DNA of 64,000 bases from Rhodothermia bacterium (GCA_030427885.1 JAUICM010000007.1:124001-188000); one strand, 5' to 3'. Positions 53,780-63,170 are shown, numbered from the stretch's first letter. Notes: generated by a model from the letters alone, not told the origin. A program made the numbers and translations.

Positions 53780-55613
53780 ATCTTTCGATGTAGTTGAAGC
53801 TTTTATTGGGTATAGTCACATCGTTATTAAGCTCAATTAAGTGAGCCTGTATTGAGTCGTTTATCTTATCATATACTATATAATACGGATTGTAATAAAC
53901 ACCGTCTTCATACAGTGAGTTAGAAAGATTGATATCAACTTGCTCACGATCTAATTTAAGCTTCAATCCGTTAGCAGGAAGACTCAAATAGCTCAACATT
54001 ATATCAGCTTTCCTATCTGATATGGTCTGAGTTGTAGCGCCTGAAGTATCCCAATTATACGCCTGTTGCCAATAGGTATCTAAAAGGAACTGAATACAAT
54101 CTTCATAATTATGACCGTAATAATCGCAAATGCCTAAATCGAATTCTGAAGCATTTGATTTAACCTCTTTAAAATAATTAATAGACGGTACAAGGCCATT
54201 ATCAGTAGAAACAAGAGTTATATTTAATTCATTGTATTCGAAACTGTCAAATTCGTCTATTGAATCACTGTCAGGATCAAAGCTTGTATTCGTAGTCCTT
54301 ATATATAGTTCCAAATAACCAATAAAACCGGCAGGAATAACAACATCTTCATTGATCAAAAGATTGTGATTTTGTGGCCCTGGTATGGTGTTGATGTAAG
54401 CATTGAAGTAACCTGAAGTATTTTCAACTGCTAAACCGGCCCCTGTATTTTTAATCCAGTAATCGTCACCGCCTTCAATATCAATTAGTTTTATTTCAGC
54501 TACAGGAAGAATAAAATTATCATCATCAACCCCCGTATCATGAATATCAACATTAATATCTAAATGAATGATTTGACCGTCCAATAATAGCCTTGAACAA
54601 AGCTGATATAGTACACAAGGCCCCTCAGACTTTAACCCCGCATCAGGCCCTATTGAAACAGGTTCAACAACACCAGATTGAAGATCCCAATTATCAGGTT
54701 CAGAGTCGCCCGCATTCCAGGATGAAAAAGAACTATTCACAACACCACCAGATAAGCTTTCTTTGAAACGGTCAACTATGTTAACCAGTCCTGAACTCTT
54801 TATAAAAGTATCAAAGCTATTCTTTGCAATCTTACCATCGAGATTAACAACCGGATCAAATAGATTAGTATAAGTCTGTTCTGGTATGCTAGCGTAGGTT
54901 TTCCCGTAAATATTTCGCTCTGCATTCTTCAGGTTTATTTGTTGGATCATCCAAACACCGTTTGCCTGAAATAAATGAAGCTCAAACCGGTTTAAAACCG
55001 CCTCAAGAACATTATAATAAGTACGCCTCTTTTCATTTGAAAGAACAGCATCAACGGGTATTCTGGTAATATTTGGCAAATATGCACCGGTTGCCTGATA
55101 GTGCTTAAGATCAAAGAATAATTCAAAAGGGATACCGTGACCGGTCTTTTCAAATACTTCAGTGAAAAACTGATTAAGAGTCTTCAAACCAGTCTTATCA
55201 TAATCAATTGCTTTCAAATTTGTAAGGCCGTCAAAGGCTAAAATTGGTACTTCAGGATGAAACCCGTCTTTTGGGGTTTCGTTCAGTTCAGTTAATAGAT
55301 TAAGCCTGTTTTTTAACACACCATTAAGCCGGATATCTAACCTGAATTGTGTTGAAATAGCATTCTTTAATTTATCATATAGGTACCCGTTTTCATCAAG
55401 TATAGTAAAGTGTTCCTGTGTTGGGTGAATATACTTTTTAGGATCAAGGCGCGAAGATCCCTGAATCTGGTTTAAACCCTTTCCTTTTATAATTAGTAAT
55501 TCATTTTCATTACCAGCGCCCGGATCATCGTTTTCATCATATATGGAGTAAGTCCAGTCACCTTGCCAGTAAGAAAATGTTTTGGTTAATATTGGGGTAA
55601 CAGGAAAAGCCAT
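53778..55613 (-). CDS. phage tail protein downstream of tape measure
   Basis: A 611-residue protein I cannot name by motif. Its place directly after the tape measure (overlap of one base) and its start FPVTPILTKTFSYWQGDWTYSIYDENDD fit a distal-tail or tail-tip component. The N-terminal half holds NRFELHLFQANGVWMIQQINLKN; the C-terminal half has mixed beta-rich segments. It is the last phage gene at this end; its stop overlaps the junction repeat. Confidence 0.6.
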   Translation of the reverse strand: MAFPVTPILTKTFSYWQGDWTYSIYDENDDPGAGNENELLIIKGKGLNQIQGSSRLDPKKYIHPTQEHFTILDENGYLYDKLKNAISTQFRLDIRLNGVLKNRLNLLTELNETPKDGFHPEVPILAFDGLTNLKAIDYDKTGLKTLNQFFTEVFEKTGHGIPFELFFDLKHYQATGAYLPNITRIPVDAVLSNEKRRTYYNVLEAVLNRFELHLFQANGVWMIQQINLKNAERNIYGKTYASIPEQTYTNLFDPVVNLDGKIAKNSFDTFIKSSGLVNIVDRFKESLSGGVVNSSFSSWNAGDSEPDNWDLQSGVVEPVSIGPDAGLKSEGPCVLYQLCSRLLLDGQIIHLDINVDIHDTGVDDDNFILPVAEIKLIDIEGGDDYWIKNTGAGLAVENTSGYFNAYINTIPGPQNHNLLINEDVVIPAGFIGYLELYIRTTNTSFDPDSDSIDEFDSFEYNELNITLVSTDNGLVPSINYFKEVKSNASEFDLGICDYYGHNYEDCIQFLLDTYWQQAYNWDTSGATTQTISDRKADIMLSYLSLPANGLKLKLDREQVDINLSNSLYEDGVYYNPYYIVYDKINDSIQAHLIELNNDVTIPNKSFNYIER

Positions 55614-58033
55614 TAGTTACCGATCACCTCTTCAATCTCATTTAGTTCATCAAAGGTATCTTTCAGGGCGCGGGCGTTTGGTGTGAAATTGATATTAGAT
55701 CGTACATTTACAGTAATCTGAGGTACTCCCACATCTTTAGGCCCTTGTGAATTCTCTTCCTCTATAGGCGTTATTCGAACCTCTTCTTTACCTGAAGGAT
55801 TGTCACCAACCAGGATCATTTGCGGGCCGTCTGTCATAAAATGACCACCTTCAGCAAATGCAGGTATCTGATCAATAGCCGCTGAACTTAAACGTTGTGC
55901 CGCCGCTACTAAGATCGGAGCCGCTATCAAAGCCGCTGGGCCGGAAGCCCCGGCGGTCTGTAATGCGTTACGAATGAAAAGACCGGTAATCTCAGCCGCA
56001 ATTGATTTTAGAACGCCTTTTGTTGCCTCTTTAACTGATTTAGCGTATTTGATCTGATTTGCTATGCCTTGACCAATAGCTGACATCGCCTGTATTCTGT
56101 TTTGTTCCACCTGAATTGCTGTCTGAACAGCGTTAATCTGATCATTGATTGCATTTATATATTCTTGGCTTGTACTCTCTCTTTTGGCAGCTTCCAAGTC
56201 CATTAAATGAGCTTGGAGTTCGTACAAATTCATAGCCGCTAATTCACGTTGGCTATACATCTCAACCATTGGATCTGAAGAAAGGTCAATATCTTCAGGC
56301 GCGTTATTATCTTCTATAACAGAATGTTCAGGATCTTCCTCACTTGGCTTAAAGCTTTCGTCTCTCAATTCCCGTTGAAGATCCCGCTTCTTTTCAAGGG
56401 CCTCAACTTCGCGTTCTAATTGTGCAATACGGGCTTCATCTTCAGCATCAGGGGCCTGTAAATCCTTTAATGTCTCTAACTCTTCATTCAGCTTTTTAAG
56501 CTCTTCTGAATAGGTTTTTACGACCTCAACCGTCTTTTCTTCTTGGTTAGTTTTCTCTTCCGTTTCTTTTGCTGATTCAGCGGCTTCAATACGATATTTA
56601 GAAAGTAATTCATTTACTCTTTCTTGGCTTAAACCTGTTGCTAAAAGAAATTCTTCCGCCTTCTCAATCTCTTCATTTAGAATATGTTGAGATCGGGCAA
56701 CATCAGCGGCCTGAATGCTATATTGAGAATAACCGGCAACAGTTGATTTATTGATCCTATTTTTTGCCTCTTCTAGTGATATGTTCTCCTTTAATGAAAC
56801 GCCAAAAACCCTGGTTAATTCGTGGAGTTCCTTAAGGCTCATTTCATATTTACCCCGCTCAATTCCTACATCAGCGATAGTCTTTCCGTATTTTTTTTCT
56901 AACTCTGTGATCGAAGTTATAAGCCTATCCTTTTGCTTTTCTGCACTTTGTTGCGCCTGTAAGGATTTAGTATAGGCATCCTGAACTGGTTGAAGGGTCT
57001 TAGCTGTTAATATCTGTTCAGCTTTTTGAATATTTACTTCCTTAAGAACTTCAAGTAATTCATCGTTAGAAACCTTTTCAAGATCTATGTTTTCCAACAA
57101 TTCGGGGTACTGTTCATTAAGCTGATTTAACAGCTCAATTCTACGTTCATTTTCAGGATTTAGAAATGTGATTTGATTGATCAATAAATGAATTTCGTCT
57201 TGTTGATCCTGAAGCTGTTGAACTTCCGTTTTTTGGTATCCTAGCAGCCTGTCAGTAACATCTAAAAAGCTTTCCCAAACCGGCAACATTTGAACCTTCA
57301 TTTTCAGGATCACGGCCCCGATCTTTTCTTGTGTGTCACCTAAACGATTGTTGAATTGCTGAAGCTTACCAGAATCAGTTTGGGCCATAGCTTCAGCAAC
57401 CCCGCCTAATTGCCCTTCAAGTATCTGCATAAGCATACTTTGAGCCTTAACTAATTGGTTGCTTTCCTGGAACTTCTTGATTTGCTCTTCCTGTTCCTCT
57501 GAAAAGGTGATACCAACCCGGCGCAATTGGGAAAGGTTACGGGCCGGATCTTCAAAGGCTTTACCGTATTGTAAAATAGCACTTTCAGCGCTACCAAATA
57601 ACTCACCGGTATCAAGGGCTAATTTAACCACGCCTTCGTAAATCTCACCTTGAACACTCTTAAAAGTTAACAACTTGCTTTGCAAGCTCTGAATGTTTTC
57701 ATCCCCAAACGTGGTAAGCTGTTGAAGACCTGAAGCCTGGGCTTTTAATTGCTCATAGGTGAATCCGGCGGCTTGACCTGTGGTCTTAACCAGTTGCCTT
57801 AACTTTGCGTCTTGCTGTTCCTGAGTGATAGCAAGTTGTTCCGATTCAGCTATTAACTGTTTTAGGCTTGAAAGTGCATTACTGAACTGTTGAGCTATAA
57901 AGTTACCAACAGCGGTATTTTTTATCTGATCAAAGGTGGAAGAAACCCGTTCAGACTGAAGCTGTGTTTTATCCAACACGGCTTCAGCCTGTTTACCATC
58001 AATGGTAAGTTTTATTTTGATTTCGTTAGCCAT
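55613..58033 (-). CDS. phage tail tape-measure protein
   Basis: An 806-residue protein rich in coiled-coil heptads (for example KTYSEELKKLNEELETLKDLQ, LEREVEALEKKRDLQRELRDES) with a hydrophobic C-terminal segment (~690-745, TGLFIRNALQTAGASGPAALIAAPILVAAA). The N-terminus resembles tape-measure starts (KIKLTIDGKQAEAVLDKTQ). Tape-measure proteins set tail length and assist DNA passage. Size implies a tail of ordinary siphovirus length. It follows the tail-chaperone frameshift product with a TAATG junction. Confidence 0.85.
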   Translation of the reverse strand: MANEIKIKLTIDGKQAEAVLDKTQLQSERVSSTFDQIKNTAVGNFIAQQFSNALSSLKQLIAESEQLAITQEQQDAKLRQLVKTTGQAAGFTYEQLKAQASGLQQLTTFGDENIQSLQSKLLTFKSVQGEIYEGVVKLALDTGELFGSAESAILQYGKAFEDPARNLSQLRRVGITFSEEQEEQIKKFQESNQLVKAQSMLMQILEGQLGGVAEAMAQTDSGKLQQFNNRLGDTQEKIGAVILKMKVQMLPVWESFLDVTDRLLGYQKTEVQQLQDQQDEIHLLINQITFLNPENERRIELLNQLNEQYPELLENIDLEKVSNDELLEVLKEVNIQKAEQILTAKTLQPVQDAYTKSLQAQQSAEKQKDRLITSITELEKKYGKTIADVGIERGKYEMSLKELHELTRVFGVSLKENISLEEAKNRINKSTVAGYSQYSIQAADVARSQHILNEEIEKAEEFLLATGLSQERVNELLSKYRIEAAESAKETEEKTNQEEKTVEVVKTYSEELKKLNEELETLKDLQAPDAEDEARIAQLEREVEALEKKRDLQRELRDESFKPSEEDPEHSVIEDNNAPEDIDLSSDPMVEMYSQRELAAMNLYELQAHLMDLEAAKRESTSQEYINAINDQINAVQTAIQVEQNRIQAMSAIGQGIANQIKYAKSVKEATKGVLKSIAAEITGLFIRNALQTAGASGPAALIAAPILVAAAQRLSSAAIDQIPAFAEGGHFMTDGPQMILVGDNPSGKEEVRITPIEEENSQGPKDVGVPQITVNVRSNINFTPNARALKDTFDELNEIEEVIGN

Positions 58034-58604
58034 TACTTAGATCTGAATAGTATTGAGTTCAACCAACTCTGTTCTAATACACGGCTCCAGGGCCATTCAT
58101 AATAAGCGTCATTATAAAGTTCAGGGCGGCCCATTGTGGCAAGTGCTATTGTTTGTTTATGGTTGAAATCATCCGGGATCAGCGAAGGAAAAGGTTCGTG
58201 TTCCTTTCCCTTGTATCTCTTCTTTACGGCTGATTTGTATTGGCTTTGCTTTTCTTCGAATTTTTGGTTGATAACTCTTGATCTTTTACGGTCGTTATCA
58301 TATTCAAAAAAAAAGCTCTAATTCCGGCTTGTGCCTGTTGATAATTGCTTAAGTCGTCTTCTACATCAACTTGCTGTAATAGGTGGTTATCGTCTTTAAC
58401 TGAGGCCGTTAAGAACCGTTTAAAATCCCTGGGCGATAATGTGAATATATCATCCAGATCAATAGGTAATTCTTCGCCCTTATTCGTATCAACTCCAAAC
58501 ACAGTAGCCAAAAGCATAAAGAATTGACTTCGATTAAACAGGCTTGGCGGCCTGATTTCAAATTGTTCCTGGTTTCCTTGTATAGTTAGGCTTATTGATT
58601 TCAT
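58033..58604 (-). CDS. tail assembly chaperone, long form by -1 frameshift
   Basis: This is the 190-residue product predicted if ribosomes slip -1 on the nine-U run at 58306-58314. The first 99 residues are shared with the short form; then FEYDNDRKRSRVINQKFEEK ... SWLNSILFRSK is read. The -1 frame stays open for 91 codons and ends in TAA overlapping the tape-measure ATG. Tail phages of many families use exactly this G/GT arrangement. Total length with one base re-read is divisible by three. Confidence 0.75.
58224..58604 (-). CDS. tail assembly chaperone, short form
   Basis: The zero-frame product is 126 residues, beginning MKSISLTIQGNQEQFEIRPP. Its position just before the tape-measure gene fits a tail-assembly chaperone (the G role in lambda), with weak sequence features otherwise. 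It overlaps the preceding gene by four bases (ATGA at 58601-58604). Confidence 0.7.
   Translation of the reverse strand: MKSISLTIQGNQEQFEIRPPSLFNRSQFFMLLATVFGVDTNKGEELPIDLDDIFTLSPRDFKRFLTASVKDDNHLLQQVDVEDDLSNYQQAQAGIRAFFLNMITTVKDQELSTKNSKKSKANTNQP
58306..58314 (-). other. programmed -1 frameshift slippery site
   Basis: On the coding strand the bases are GCT TTT TTT TTG, so the heptamer U UUU UUU lies in the right phase for tandem -1 slippage. A run of nine U could also cause assembly or sequencing error; raw reads would settle it. Confidence 0.75.
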
Positions 58605-59113
58605 AGTACATTAAATCCTAGTTGTTTGATTTCATTTTCTGAAAGATCGGTTACAGGCCCTTTGCTTTTAAAATTCAGGGTAAAACTCCCGTAATGAATC
58701 CCGTCCTTTATATTCGGTAATTTGATTTGATTACCTTCTAATACAACCTCGATCGGCGGCCAGGTCGCTTCATTTTCTCCGGGCTTTGGAATAAAGAATA
58801 CCTGGTTAGTAATGAACTGGTTTACTAACCAAACAGGGTCATAATCTACGTTATGAACTTCGTCATACTCACCCTGATCAAGCGCTGAAGCACTGTCAGA
58901 TACATAGTGTTTAAAATGCTCCCAACCTGCACTAAAAAACAATCTGGCACCTCTGAATTGCTGATAAATTACATCGTCAATCAATTCTGTTTCCTTCTTA
59001 ATCAACCTCGCGTCCTTATCCAGATTTTCAAGGTAAAACGAATGATAAGTTGTAACCGGCCCATCGCTTACAACCTTAAATTGGATATATTCTATGTATT
59101 CGGAGGTGTTCAT
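58601..59113 (-). CDS. hypothetical phage tail-region protein
   Basis: A 170-residue protein I do not recognise. It lies just before the tail chaperone, where major tail or tail-completion proteins often sit. The sequence has mixed strands (YIQFKVVSDGPVTTYHSFYLEN; ITNQVFFIPKPGENEATWPP) and no TM or signal. Four-base overlaps on both sides show tight phage packing. Confidence 0.7.
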   Translation of the reverse strand: MNTSEYIEYIQFKVVSDGPVTTYHSFYLENLDKDARLIKKETELIDDVIYQQFRGARLFFSAGWEHFKHYVSDSASALDQGEYDEVHNVDYDPVWLVNQFITNQVFFIPKPGENEATWPPIEVVLEGNQIKLPNIKDGIHYGSFTLNFKSKGPVTDLSENEIKQLGFNVL

Positions 59114-60696
59114 TTAATGATACCTAACGCCTTCAAAAATCGTAGTTTTAAATTCGCAACAACATCATAACCGTCATTATTAAAGTGAACCAAGTCCGTT
59201 GGATAATCATCTAATAAGCTTGCGGGGCATCGGTTGGCGGCAATTTCTGTAAGATCATCAGCAGTAGGCACAATACCAGCATCTTCTAAGCCATAGTTAA
59301 CTAAATACTCTCTCAGTATAATAGCCCTCATTCCAAAGCTATCAATCAAAGCGGCTTCTAATGCGTCCGTAGTCCTTGAATGTGTGCAAATAATCAAATA
59401 GTTATTATGAGGCAACATATTAACAGCCTTCCAAAGTCTGTCAATTAAGGTCTGATGATTAGCATCAGAAACATAAGCCCAACCACCCTCAAAATGACCG
59501 TTTTGACCTATAAAAAATATATGAGGATACTTAAGATATTCTTTAGCGTGCTTTGTTTGAATAATGCTCCCTGAAATAATATCACGTGATGTTCCCGCAA
59601 TAGAACGCGCAAAATAATATGTTCCCCCTGCATAACTTATAGTTCCTTCAATACCTTGAATAGTAACCGGGTTAATATTGTCATTTCCGTTTGCATTCTT
59701 CCAAAAATCAACGAGTTCACCCCCTTCAGTTGATTCAATGGTAATTGCAGTGGTTCCAGTACCCGCCGGGATGGTAAACCCTGCGGCAATCCTCATTGGT
59801 ATAGATCCCATTCTAGCTAAAGCCTCTAACTCAGTATTTCCGCTCCAACCACAATTAATATATTCCCAGTCATCAGGCAAAACACTAGCTAATGCATTGC
59901 TCCTGAACGTAAGGCTATCACCAACACCAATAATTTTTTTATTCTTAAGTTGCTCAACCTCTTTATAAGTTGACAGGCTATATAAGCCATAAAAAAAGCA
60001 CTCTTTATAAAGTTCGTTTACAGCGATTCCCTGAGTAAGAAAGTCTAAGCCTATATAGCTTATACCTTCGGGTATTGAAAACATCCAAAGATCACTTTCA
60101 ATTTGAACCAGTGTTCCTTCAGAATCAAAATTAGGAATACCTGGATCACCCGTATAATAAACAAGAAATTCAGGGGCAATCGAAGACCTAAGAAAGTATA
60201 ATTCACCGGCATTCACTTCTATTTGGCATCCGTCATAGGTTGGAGAAGCCTTAACCTCACCCGTTGCAATACTATATACCGTTTCAGGCGAAATTATATC
60301 AAATAAATTATAGGGAAGACCCCTTATAAAACTATTTGAAAACGGGTCTCCATAAGCGGTTAATGATTCATTTATAGATGCTGTTACTTTGGTTAAGGTA
60401 GGCACATTATACCCCAGGGCCACCCAATGACCAACAGCGGGGCTGTAATAGAGGTGTGTTAAAGAATTGCCGTCCAACTCTATTGGATCACCTTCTGAAT
60501 CTAAAAAATTATTAAACACCCCGCCCGCTGATGTGATATAGAAAATATCTGTTTGTGTTGGGAGAACCCCGGGATTTGTACTTGTTACAGCTTTACCTTT
60601 AAAGGTTCCTTCAAATTCAGGAATCTGAGCTAATGCAGCCGCTAAAGCGTCTTTAAGGGTTTCAATCGAAGACTCTTTTACAAGTGAAATATTCAT
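59110..60696 (-). CDS. tail protein with SGNH/GDSL hydrolase domain
   Basis: A 528-residue protein. Residues ~1-240 are adapter-like; then IIGVGDSLTFRSNALA begins an SGNH hydrolase (block I Ser in GDSL), NCGWSGNTELEALARMGS and FFIGQNGHFEGGW follow, and DLVHFNNDGYDVVA supplies the block V Asp-His. SGNH enzymes remove acetyl or ester groups. On a phage tail fibre this would be a receptor-modifying or host-polysaccharide deacetylating function (inference). Confidence 0.8.
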   Translation of the reverse strand: MNISLVKESSIETLKDALAAALAQIPEFEGTFKGKAVTSTNPGVLPTQTDIFYITSAGGVFNNFLDSEGDPIELDGNSLTHLYYSPAVGHWVALGYNVPTLTKVTASINESLTAYGDPFSNSFIRGLPYNLFDIISPETVYSIATGEVKASPTYDGCQIEVNAGELYFLRSSIAPEFLVYYTGDPGIPNFDSEGTLVQIESDLWMFSIPEGISYIGLDFLTQGIAVNELYKECFFYGLYSLSTYKEVEQLKNKKIIGVGDSLTFRSNALASVLPDDWEYINCGWSGNTELEALARMGSIPMRIAAGFTIPAGTGTTAITIESTEGGELVDFWKNANGNDNINPVTIQGIEGTISYAGGTYYFARSIAGTSRDIISGSIIQTKHAKEYLKYPHIFFIGQNGHFEGGWAYVSDANHQTLIDRLWKAVNMLPHNNYLIICTHSRTTDALEAALIDSFGMRAIILREYLVNYGLEDAGIVPTADDLTEIAANRCPASLLDDYPTDLVHFNNDGYDVVANLKLRFLKALGIIK

Positions 60697-61272
60697 CTAA
60701 TAAACCAGTGTTACAGTTTCTATTTCATAATCAATACCACCAATTGTCCAGGTAAAAACAGATTCTTCATCAATTTCAGCGGGCGGTATCGCGTGAACAA
60801 CAGCACCATCTTCTGAGATAGAAGAGGCTATAAAACCGTAAAGTAATTCACCGTTAGCCTGAACCTGATAACCTTTACCAATAGTCACAGTGGGAGATGC
60901 TAACGCGGATTCAGTTGTAAAAGTAACCTCATACCCTTGTAAACCGTCTGAATCTTTAACCTCTTGGCCAATACTAAAATTTGTTGCCCGTTCCCAAAGC
61001 AGGTAATGGGTTCCAGTCATGAAGGCGTAAATAGTTGCTCCTTCATTTTCCCAGGATCTTAAAGTTTCTAACGCTTCCTGATCAAAGATCTGAGCGGTAA
61101 CGGTGTAAACTTTCTTAACCGTCCGTTGCTGTTTTTGTTGAACCGTTTTTTTTATGGGTTTTTCCGAGAACAAAAACCGTTTATGATCAAAAAGTTGAGG
61201 CTCACAAACAGTGAAATCCTCAACTTTCTGAAAAACTAATCGGTCTGCTATGAAGGAAGTAAACACACCCAT
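60697..61272 (-). CDS. hypothetical phage protein
   Basis: A 191-residue protein with no family that I recognise. It contains a Lys/Gln-rich stretch (KKTVQQKQQRTVKKVYTVTA) and beta-rich C-terminal half (YQVQANGELLYGFIASSISEDG). Its stop abuts the SGNH gene start. Context suggests a structural or adapter tail component. Confidence 0.65.
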   Translation of the reverse strand: MGVFTSFIADRLVFQKVEDFTVCEPQLFDHKRFLFSEKPIKKTVQQKQQRTVKKVYTVTAQIFDQEALETLRSWENEGATIYAFMTGTHYLLWERATNFSIGQEVKDSDGLQGYEVTFTTESALASPTVTIGKGYQVQANGELLYGFIASSISEDGAVVHAIPPAEIDEESVFTWTIGGIDYEIETVTLVY

Positions 61273-61283
61273 ATAACCGCCAA

Positions 61284-61712
61284 TTAAACCGCGTCAGTAA
61301 ATACGGTTTCATCTTCGTAAACCGCCTGAGAACGATCTACATCGTATTCCTGGGTAACGGTGTAGGAAATCAATTCACCAGTACTGTTAAAATGTTCTTC
61401 AACGTTTACAATTTTTGGCTTAGTAGTGAAAGACTTAGCTGAATCAAGTAACGTAGCCTTGATATACACACCGGTATAATTTGCCTCAAACCCTTCCAGA
61501 AGCGCTTTAACAGCCGCGTCCAGATCATGAAGTTCAAGGGTTACCGTGACATGCTTTTTTGCAGTTGCCTTTTGGCCTCCGTTCACATTCGATTTAGTAG
61601 GTACAGCGTTAAATGTGATTGCATCTTCTTTAAAAAGATTCACATCAACCAACGCCTGATCATCATCACCAAGTTCAAGTTTTTCGATTAAGTCAGAAGT
61701 ATAGCGGGGCAT
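61284..61712 (-). CDS. hypothetical phage structural protein
   Basis: A 142-residue, beta-strand-rich protein (KHVTVTLELHDLDAAVKALLEGFEANYTG) with no TM. It might be a tail-tube or adapter protein, which would fit its place and size. No motif supports this. Confidence 0.65.
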   Translation of the reverse strand: MPRYTSDLIEKLELGDDDQALVDVNLFKEDAITFNAVPTKSNVNGGQKATAKKHVTVTLELHDLDAAVKALLEGFEANYTGVYIKATLLDSAKSFTTKPKIVNVEEHFNSTGELISYTVTQEYDVDRSQAVYEDETVFTDAV

Positions 61713-61730
61713 TGTATTACCTCAATATTT

Positions 61731-61937
61731 TTAGTTTAGAAATAGTGCAACTATCGCGATCGCAATAGTGAATGTTGTTGCGCAAGCCGCTAACAACTGA
61801 AAAATGGTTGGGCGCTTTGCAACCTCAACCTTCAAATCGTTTACAGACTCCATACCACGGAATAAAGCCGACATTTGCCGTTGAAGGCTCTCGAACTTTT
61901 CATCCAGGTATTTTTTTTCGTCATCTGTTAAAGCCAT
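61731..61937 (-). CDS. small coiled-coil plus TM protein, XhlA/holin-like
   Basis: A 68-residue protein: an N-terminal amphipathic helix (DDEKKYLDEKFESLQRQMSALFRG) then a C-terminal TM segment (LLAACATTFTIAIAIVALFL). This layout is typical of XhlA-like hemolysin/holin-associated proteins. It sits next to other lysis-type genes, so a role in host lysis is likely. Its start overlaps the preceding stop by one base. Confidence 0.65.
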   Translation of the reverse strand: MALTDDEKKYLDEKFESLQRQMSALFRGMESVNDLKVEVAKRPTIFQLLAACATTFTIAIAIVALFLN

Positions 61938-62305
61938 TACAGCACCCCGATACTTTGAAGAAATTCAATGATCGGCTGAAGGCTTACCAGGAGCTTTGCA
62001 AGCGTACCATTTACCGCCGCCTGAACAAACAAATAACCAAAGGCAAGACCTGCACCAATACGAACCCATTTAATCGTTGTATCAGACAGGTTCAGATCCT
62101 GAACAGCCTTACCAACCTGAAATGCTTCACGTTCTGAAGTAACCTTTCCTTTGATCTCAGAAAGCGGCTTTCCTATAATTGGCACAAAAGACACAGCCAC
62201 ATCTTTTACAATACCGAGCGTTTGCCCGGTTTTATTGCGCCCGGAAAGCGTACGGCCCAGGGCTGTTTTCTTAAAAAATGGTCGGTTAAATAGCTTTTTA
62301 AACAT
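61937..62305 (-). CDS. small membrane protein in lysis module
   Basis: I choose the ATG at 62305 (MFKKLFNRPFFKKTALG); a TTG at 62335 would add 10 residues. The 122-residue product is basic at the N-terminus, with a hydrophobic segment near the C-terminus (IGAGLAFGYLFVQAAVNG) and a second weak one. It is sandwiched between the DUF5675 protein and the XhlA-like gene, so a holin or membrane-spanning role is plausible but unproven. Confidence 0.6.
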   Translation of the reverse strand: MFKKLFNRPFFKKTALGRTLSGRNKTGQTLGIVKDVAVSFVPIIGKPLSEIKGKVTSEREAFQVGKAVQDLNLSDTTIKWVRIGAGLAFGYLFVQAAVNGTLAKLLVSLQPIIEFLQSIGVL

Positions 62306-62753
62306 GGTAGAAAACCTGTTTTTCGGGGTGGTCAAAAATAGTTATTTGTATCTCTGATCCTTCAGGAATCAGGCTTAGTAATTCTTCCAAAGTGTCTTTT
62401 GAACGGGTGATATCGTATTCATTATCATTGTTCAAATGGGTAAACTTTTCACCTACCCCGATACACCCTTCAGACTCTTTGAAATAGTTAAGTACGTGCA
62501 TTAAGATCATGTCACGATCAGGCACGTTTTGTATATGCAAATGCTTTCCGTAGGTATCTGAATAGCGTATCTCAACAGGATAAGTACCTGTTGGTATACA
62601 GCTAATATCTCTCTGGTTCAGTATCCAGCTTAATTCCAGGGATACGCACTTAAACACCTCTTTTCCATTAACAACCAATACAGTATTATCAAGTGTTTGA
62701 ACGCCCGTATCCCGGAACCGTTGCAACCAGATATGAACCAGATCGCGGGGCAT
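62298..62753 (-). CDS. DUF5675-family protein, likely lysis-related
   Basis: A 151-residue protein with the DUF5675 pattern: TLDNTVLVVNGKEVFKCVSLELSW, ISCIPTGTYPVEIRYSDTYGKHLHI and MILMHVLNYFKESEGCIGVG. Members are phage-borne, and the family resembles L,D-transpeptidase-like or peptidoglycan-acting proteins. Activity is not established. It probably takes part in host-cell lysis along with the two small membrane proteins after it. Confidence 0.75.
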   Translation of the reverse strand: MPRDLVHIWLQRFRDTGVQTLDNTVLVVNGKEVFKCVSLELSWILNQRDISCIPTGTYPVEIRYSDTYGKHLHIQNVPDRDMILMHVLNYFKESEGCIGVGEKFTHLNNDNEYDITRSKDTLEELLSLIPEGSEIQITIFDHPEKQVFYHV

Positions 62754-62754
62754 A

Positions 62755-63138
62755 TTATTCTGCGTCTTCAGTTAAGATCGAAACGATCTTTTTTGAAGTT
62801 GCTTGGCCTATTCCGTCCAATGCGGAAAAGTCGTTATTATGCTCTTCAGCATATTCTACAACCTTTTCCATTGAATCGAGACCGGCGGCAATCAGATCAT
62901 CTTTGCCAGGAATGGAATCAAAAGGATCTAGCCCGAAAGAGTCACCAACTTTTACAGCAGTGTAACCATATGCTTTAGCTAGTGCTTTTGCGTGAGTTTC
63001 CGGCAGGGCTTCACTCTCCCCCTCAAAAAATTTCACATCATACCCCTTGCTTTTCTTTTCGCCGGGAATATTGGTTAATGCTCTCTTTCCAGTGAAAGCA
63101 ACTTTTGATTTTACAATATGAGTTTTTTTAGCTGACAT
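62755..63138 (-). CDS. small phage protein with C-terminal helix-hairpin-helix-like motif
   Basis: A 127-residue protein beginning MSAKKTHIVKSKVAFTGKRA. The middle resembles a beta-rich phage structural piece and the C-terminus FSALDGIGQATSKKIVSIL looks like a helix-hairpin-helix, usually a DNA-binding element. Only one base separates its stop from the DUF5675 start. Function unknown. Confidence 0.65.
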   Translation of the reverse strand: MSAKKTHIVKSKVAFTGKRALTNIPGEKKSKGYDVKFFEGESEALPETHAKALAKAYGYTAVKVGDSFGLDPFDSIPGKDDLIAAGLDSMEKVVEYAEEHNNDFSALDGIGQATSKKIVSILTEDAE

Positions 63139-63170
63139 AGTTCTAAGTTTAAAATGAATGGTTATTAGTG

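Noticed and set aside
58224-58604. Nine-U run as a simple frameshift mutation or assembly error
   Set aside because: Position, slip phase and an extension ending exactly at the tape-measure start fit programmed slippage better, though reads should be checked.
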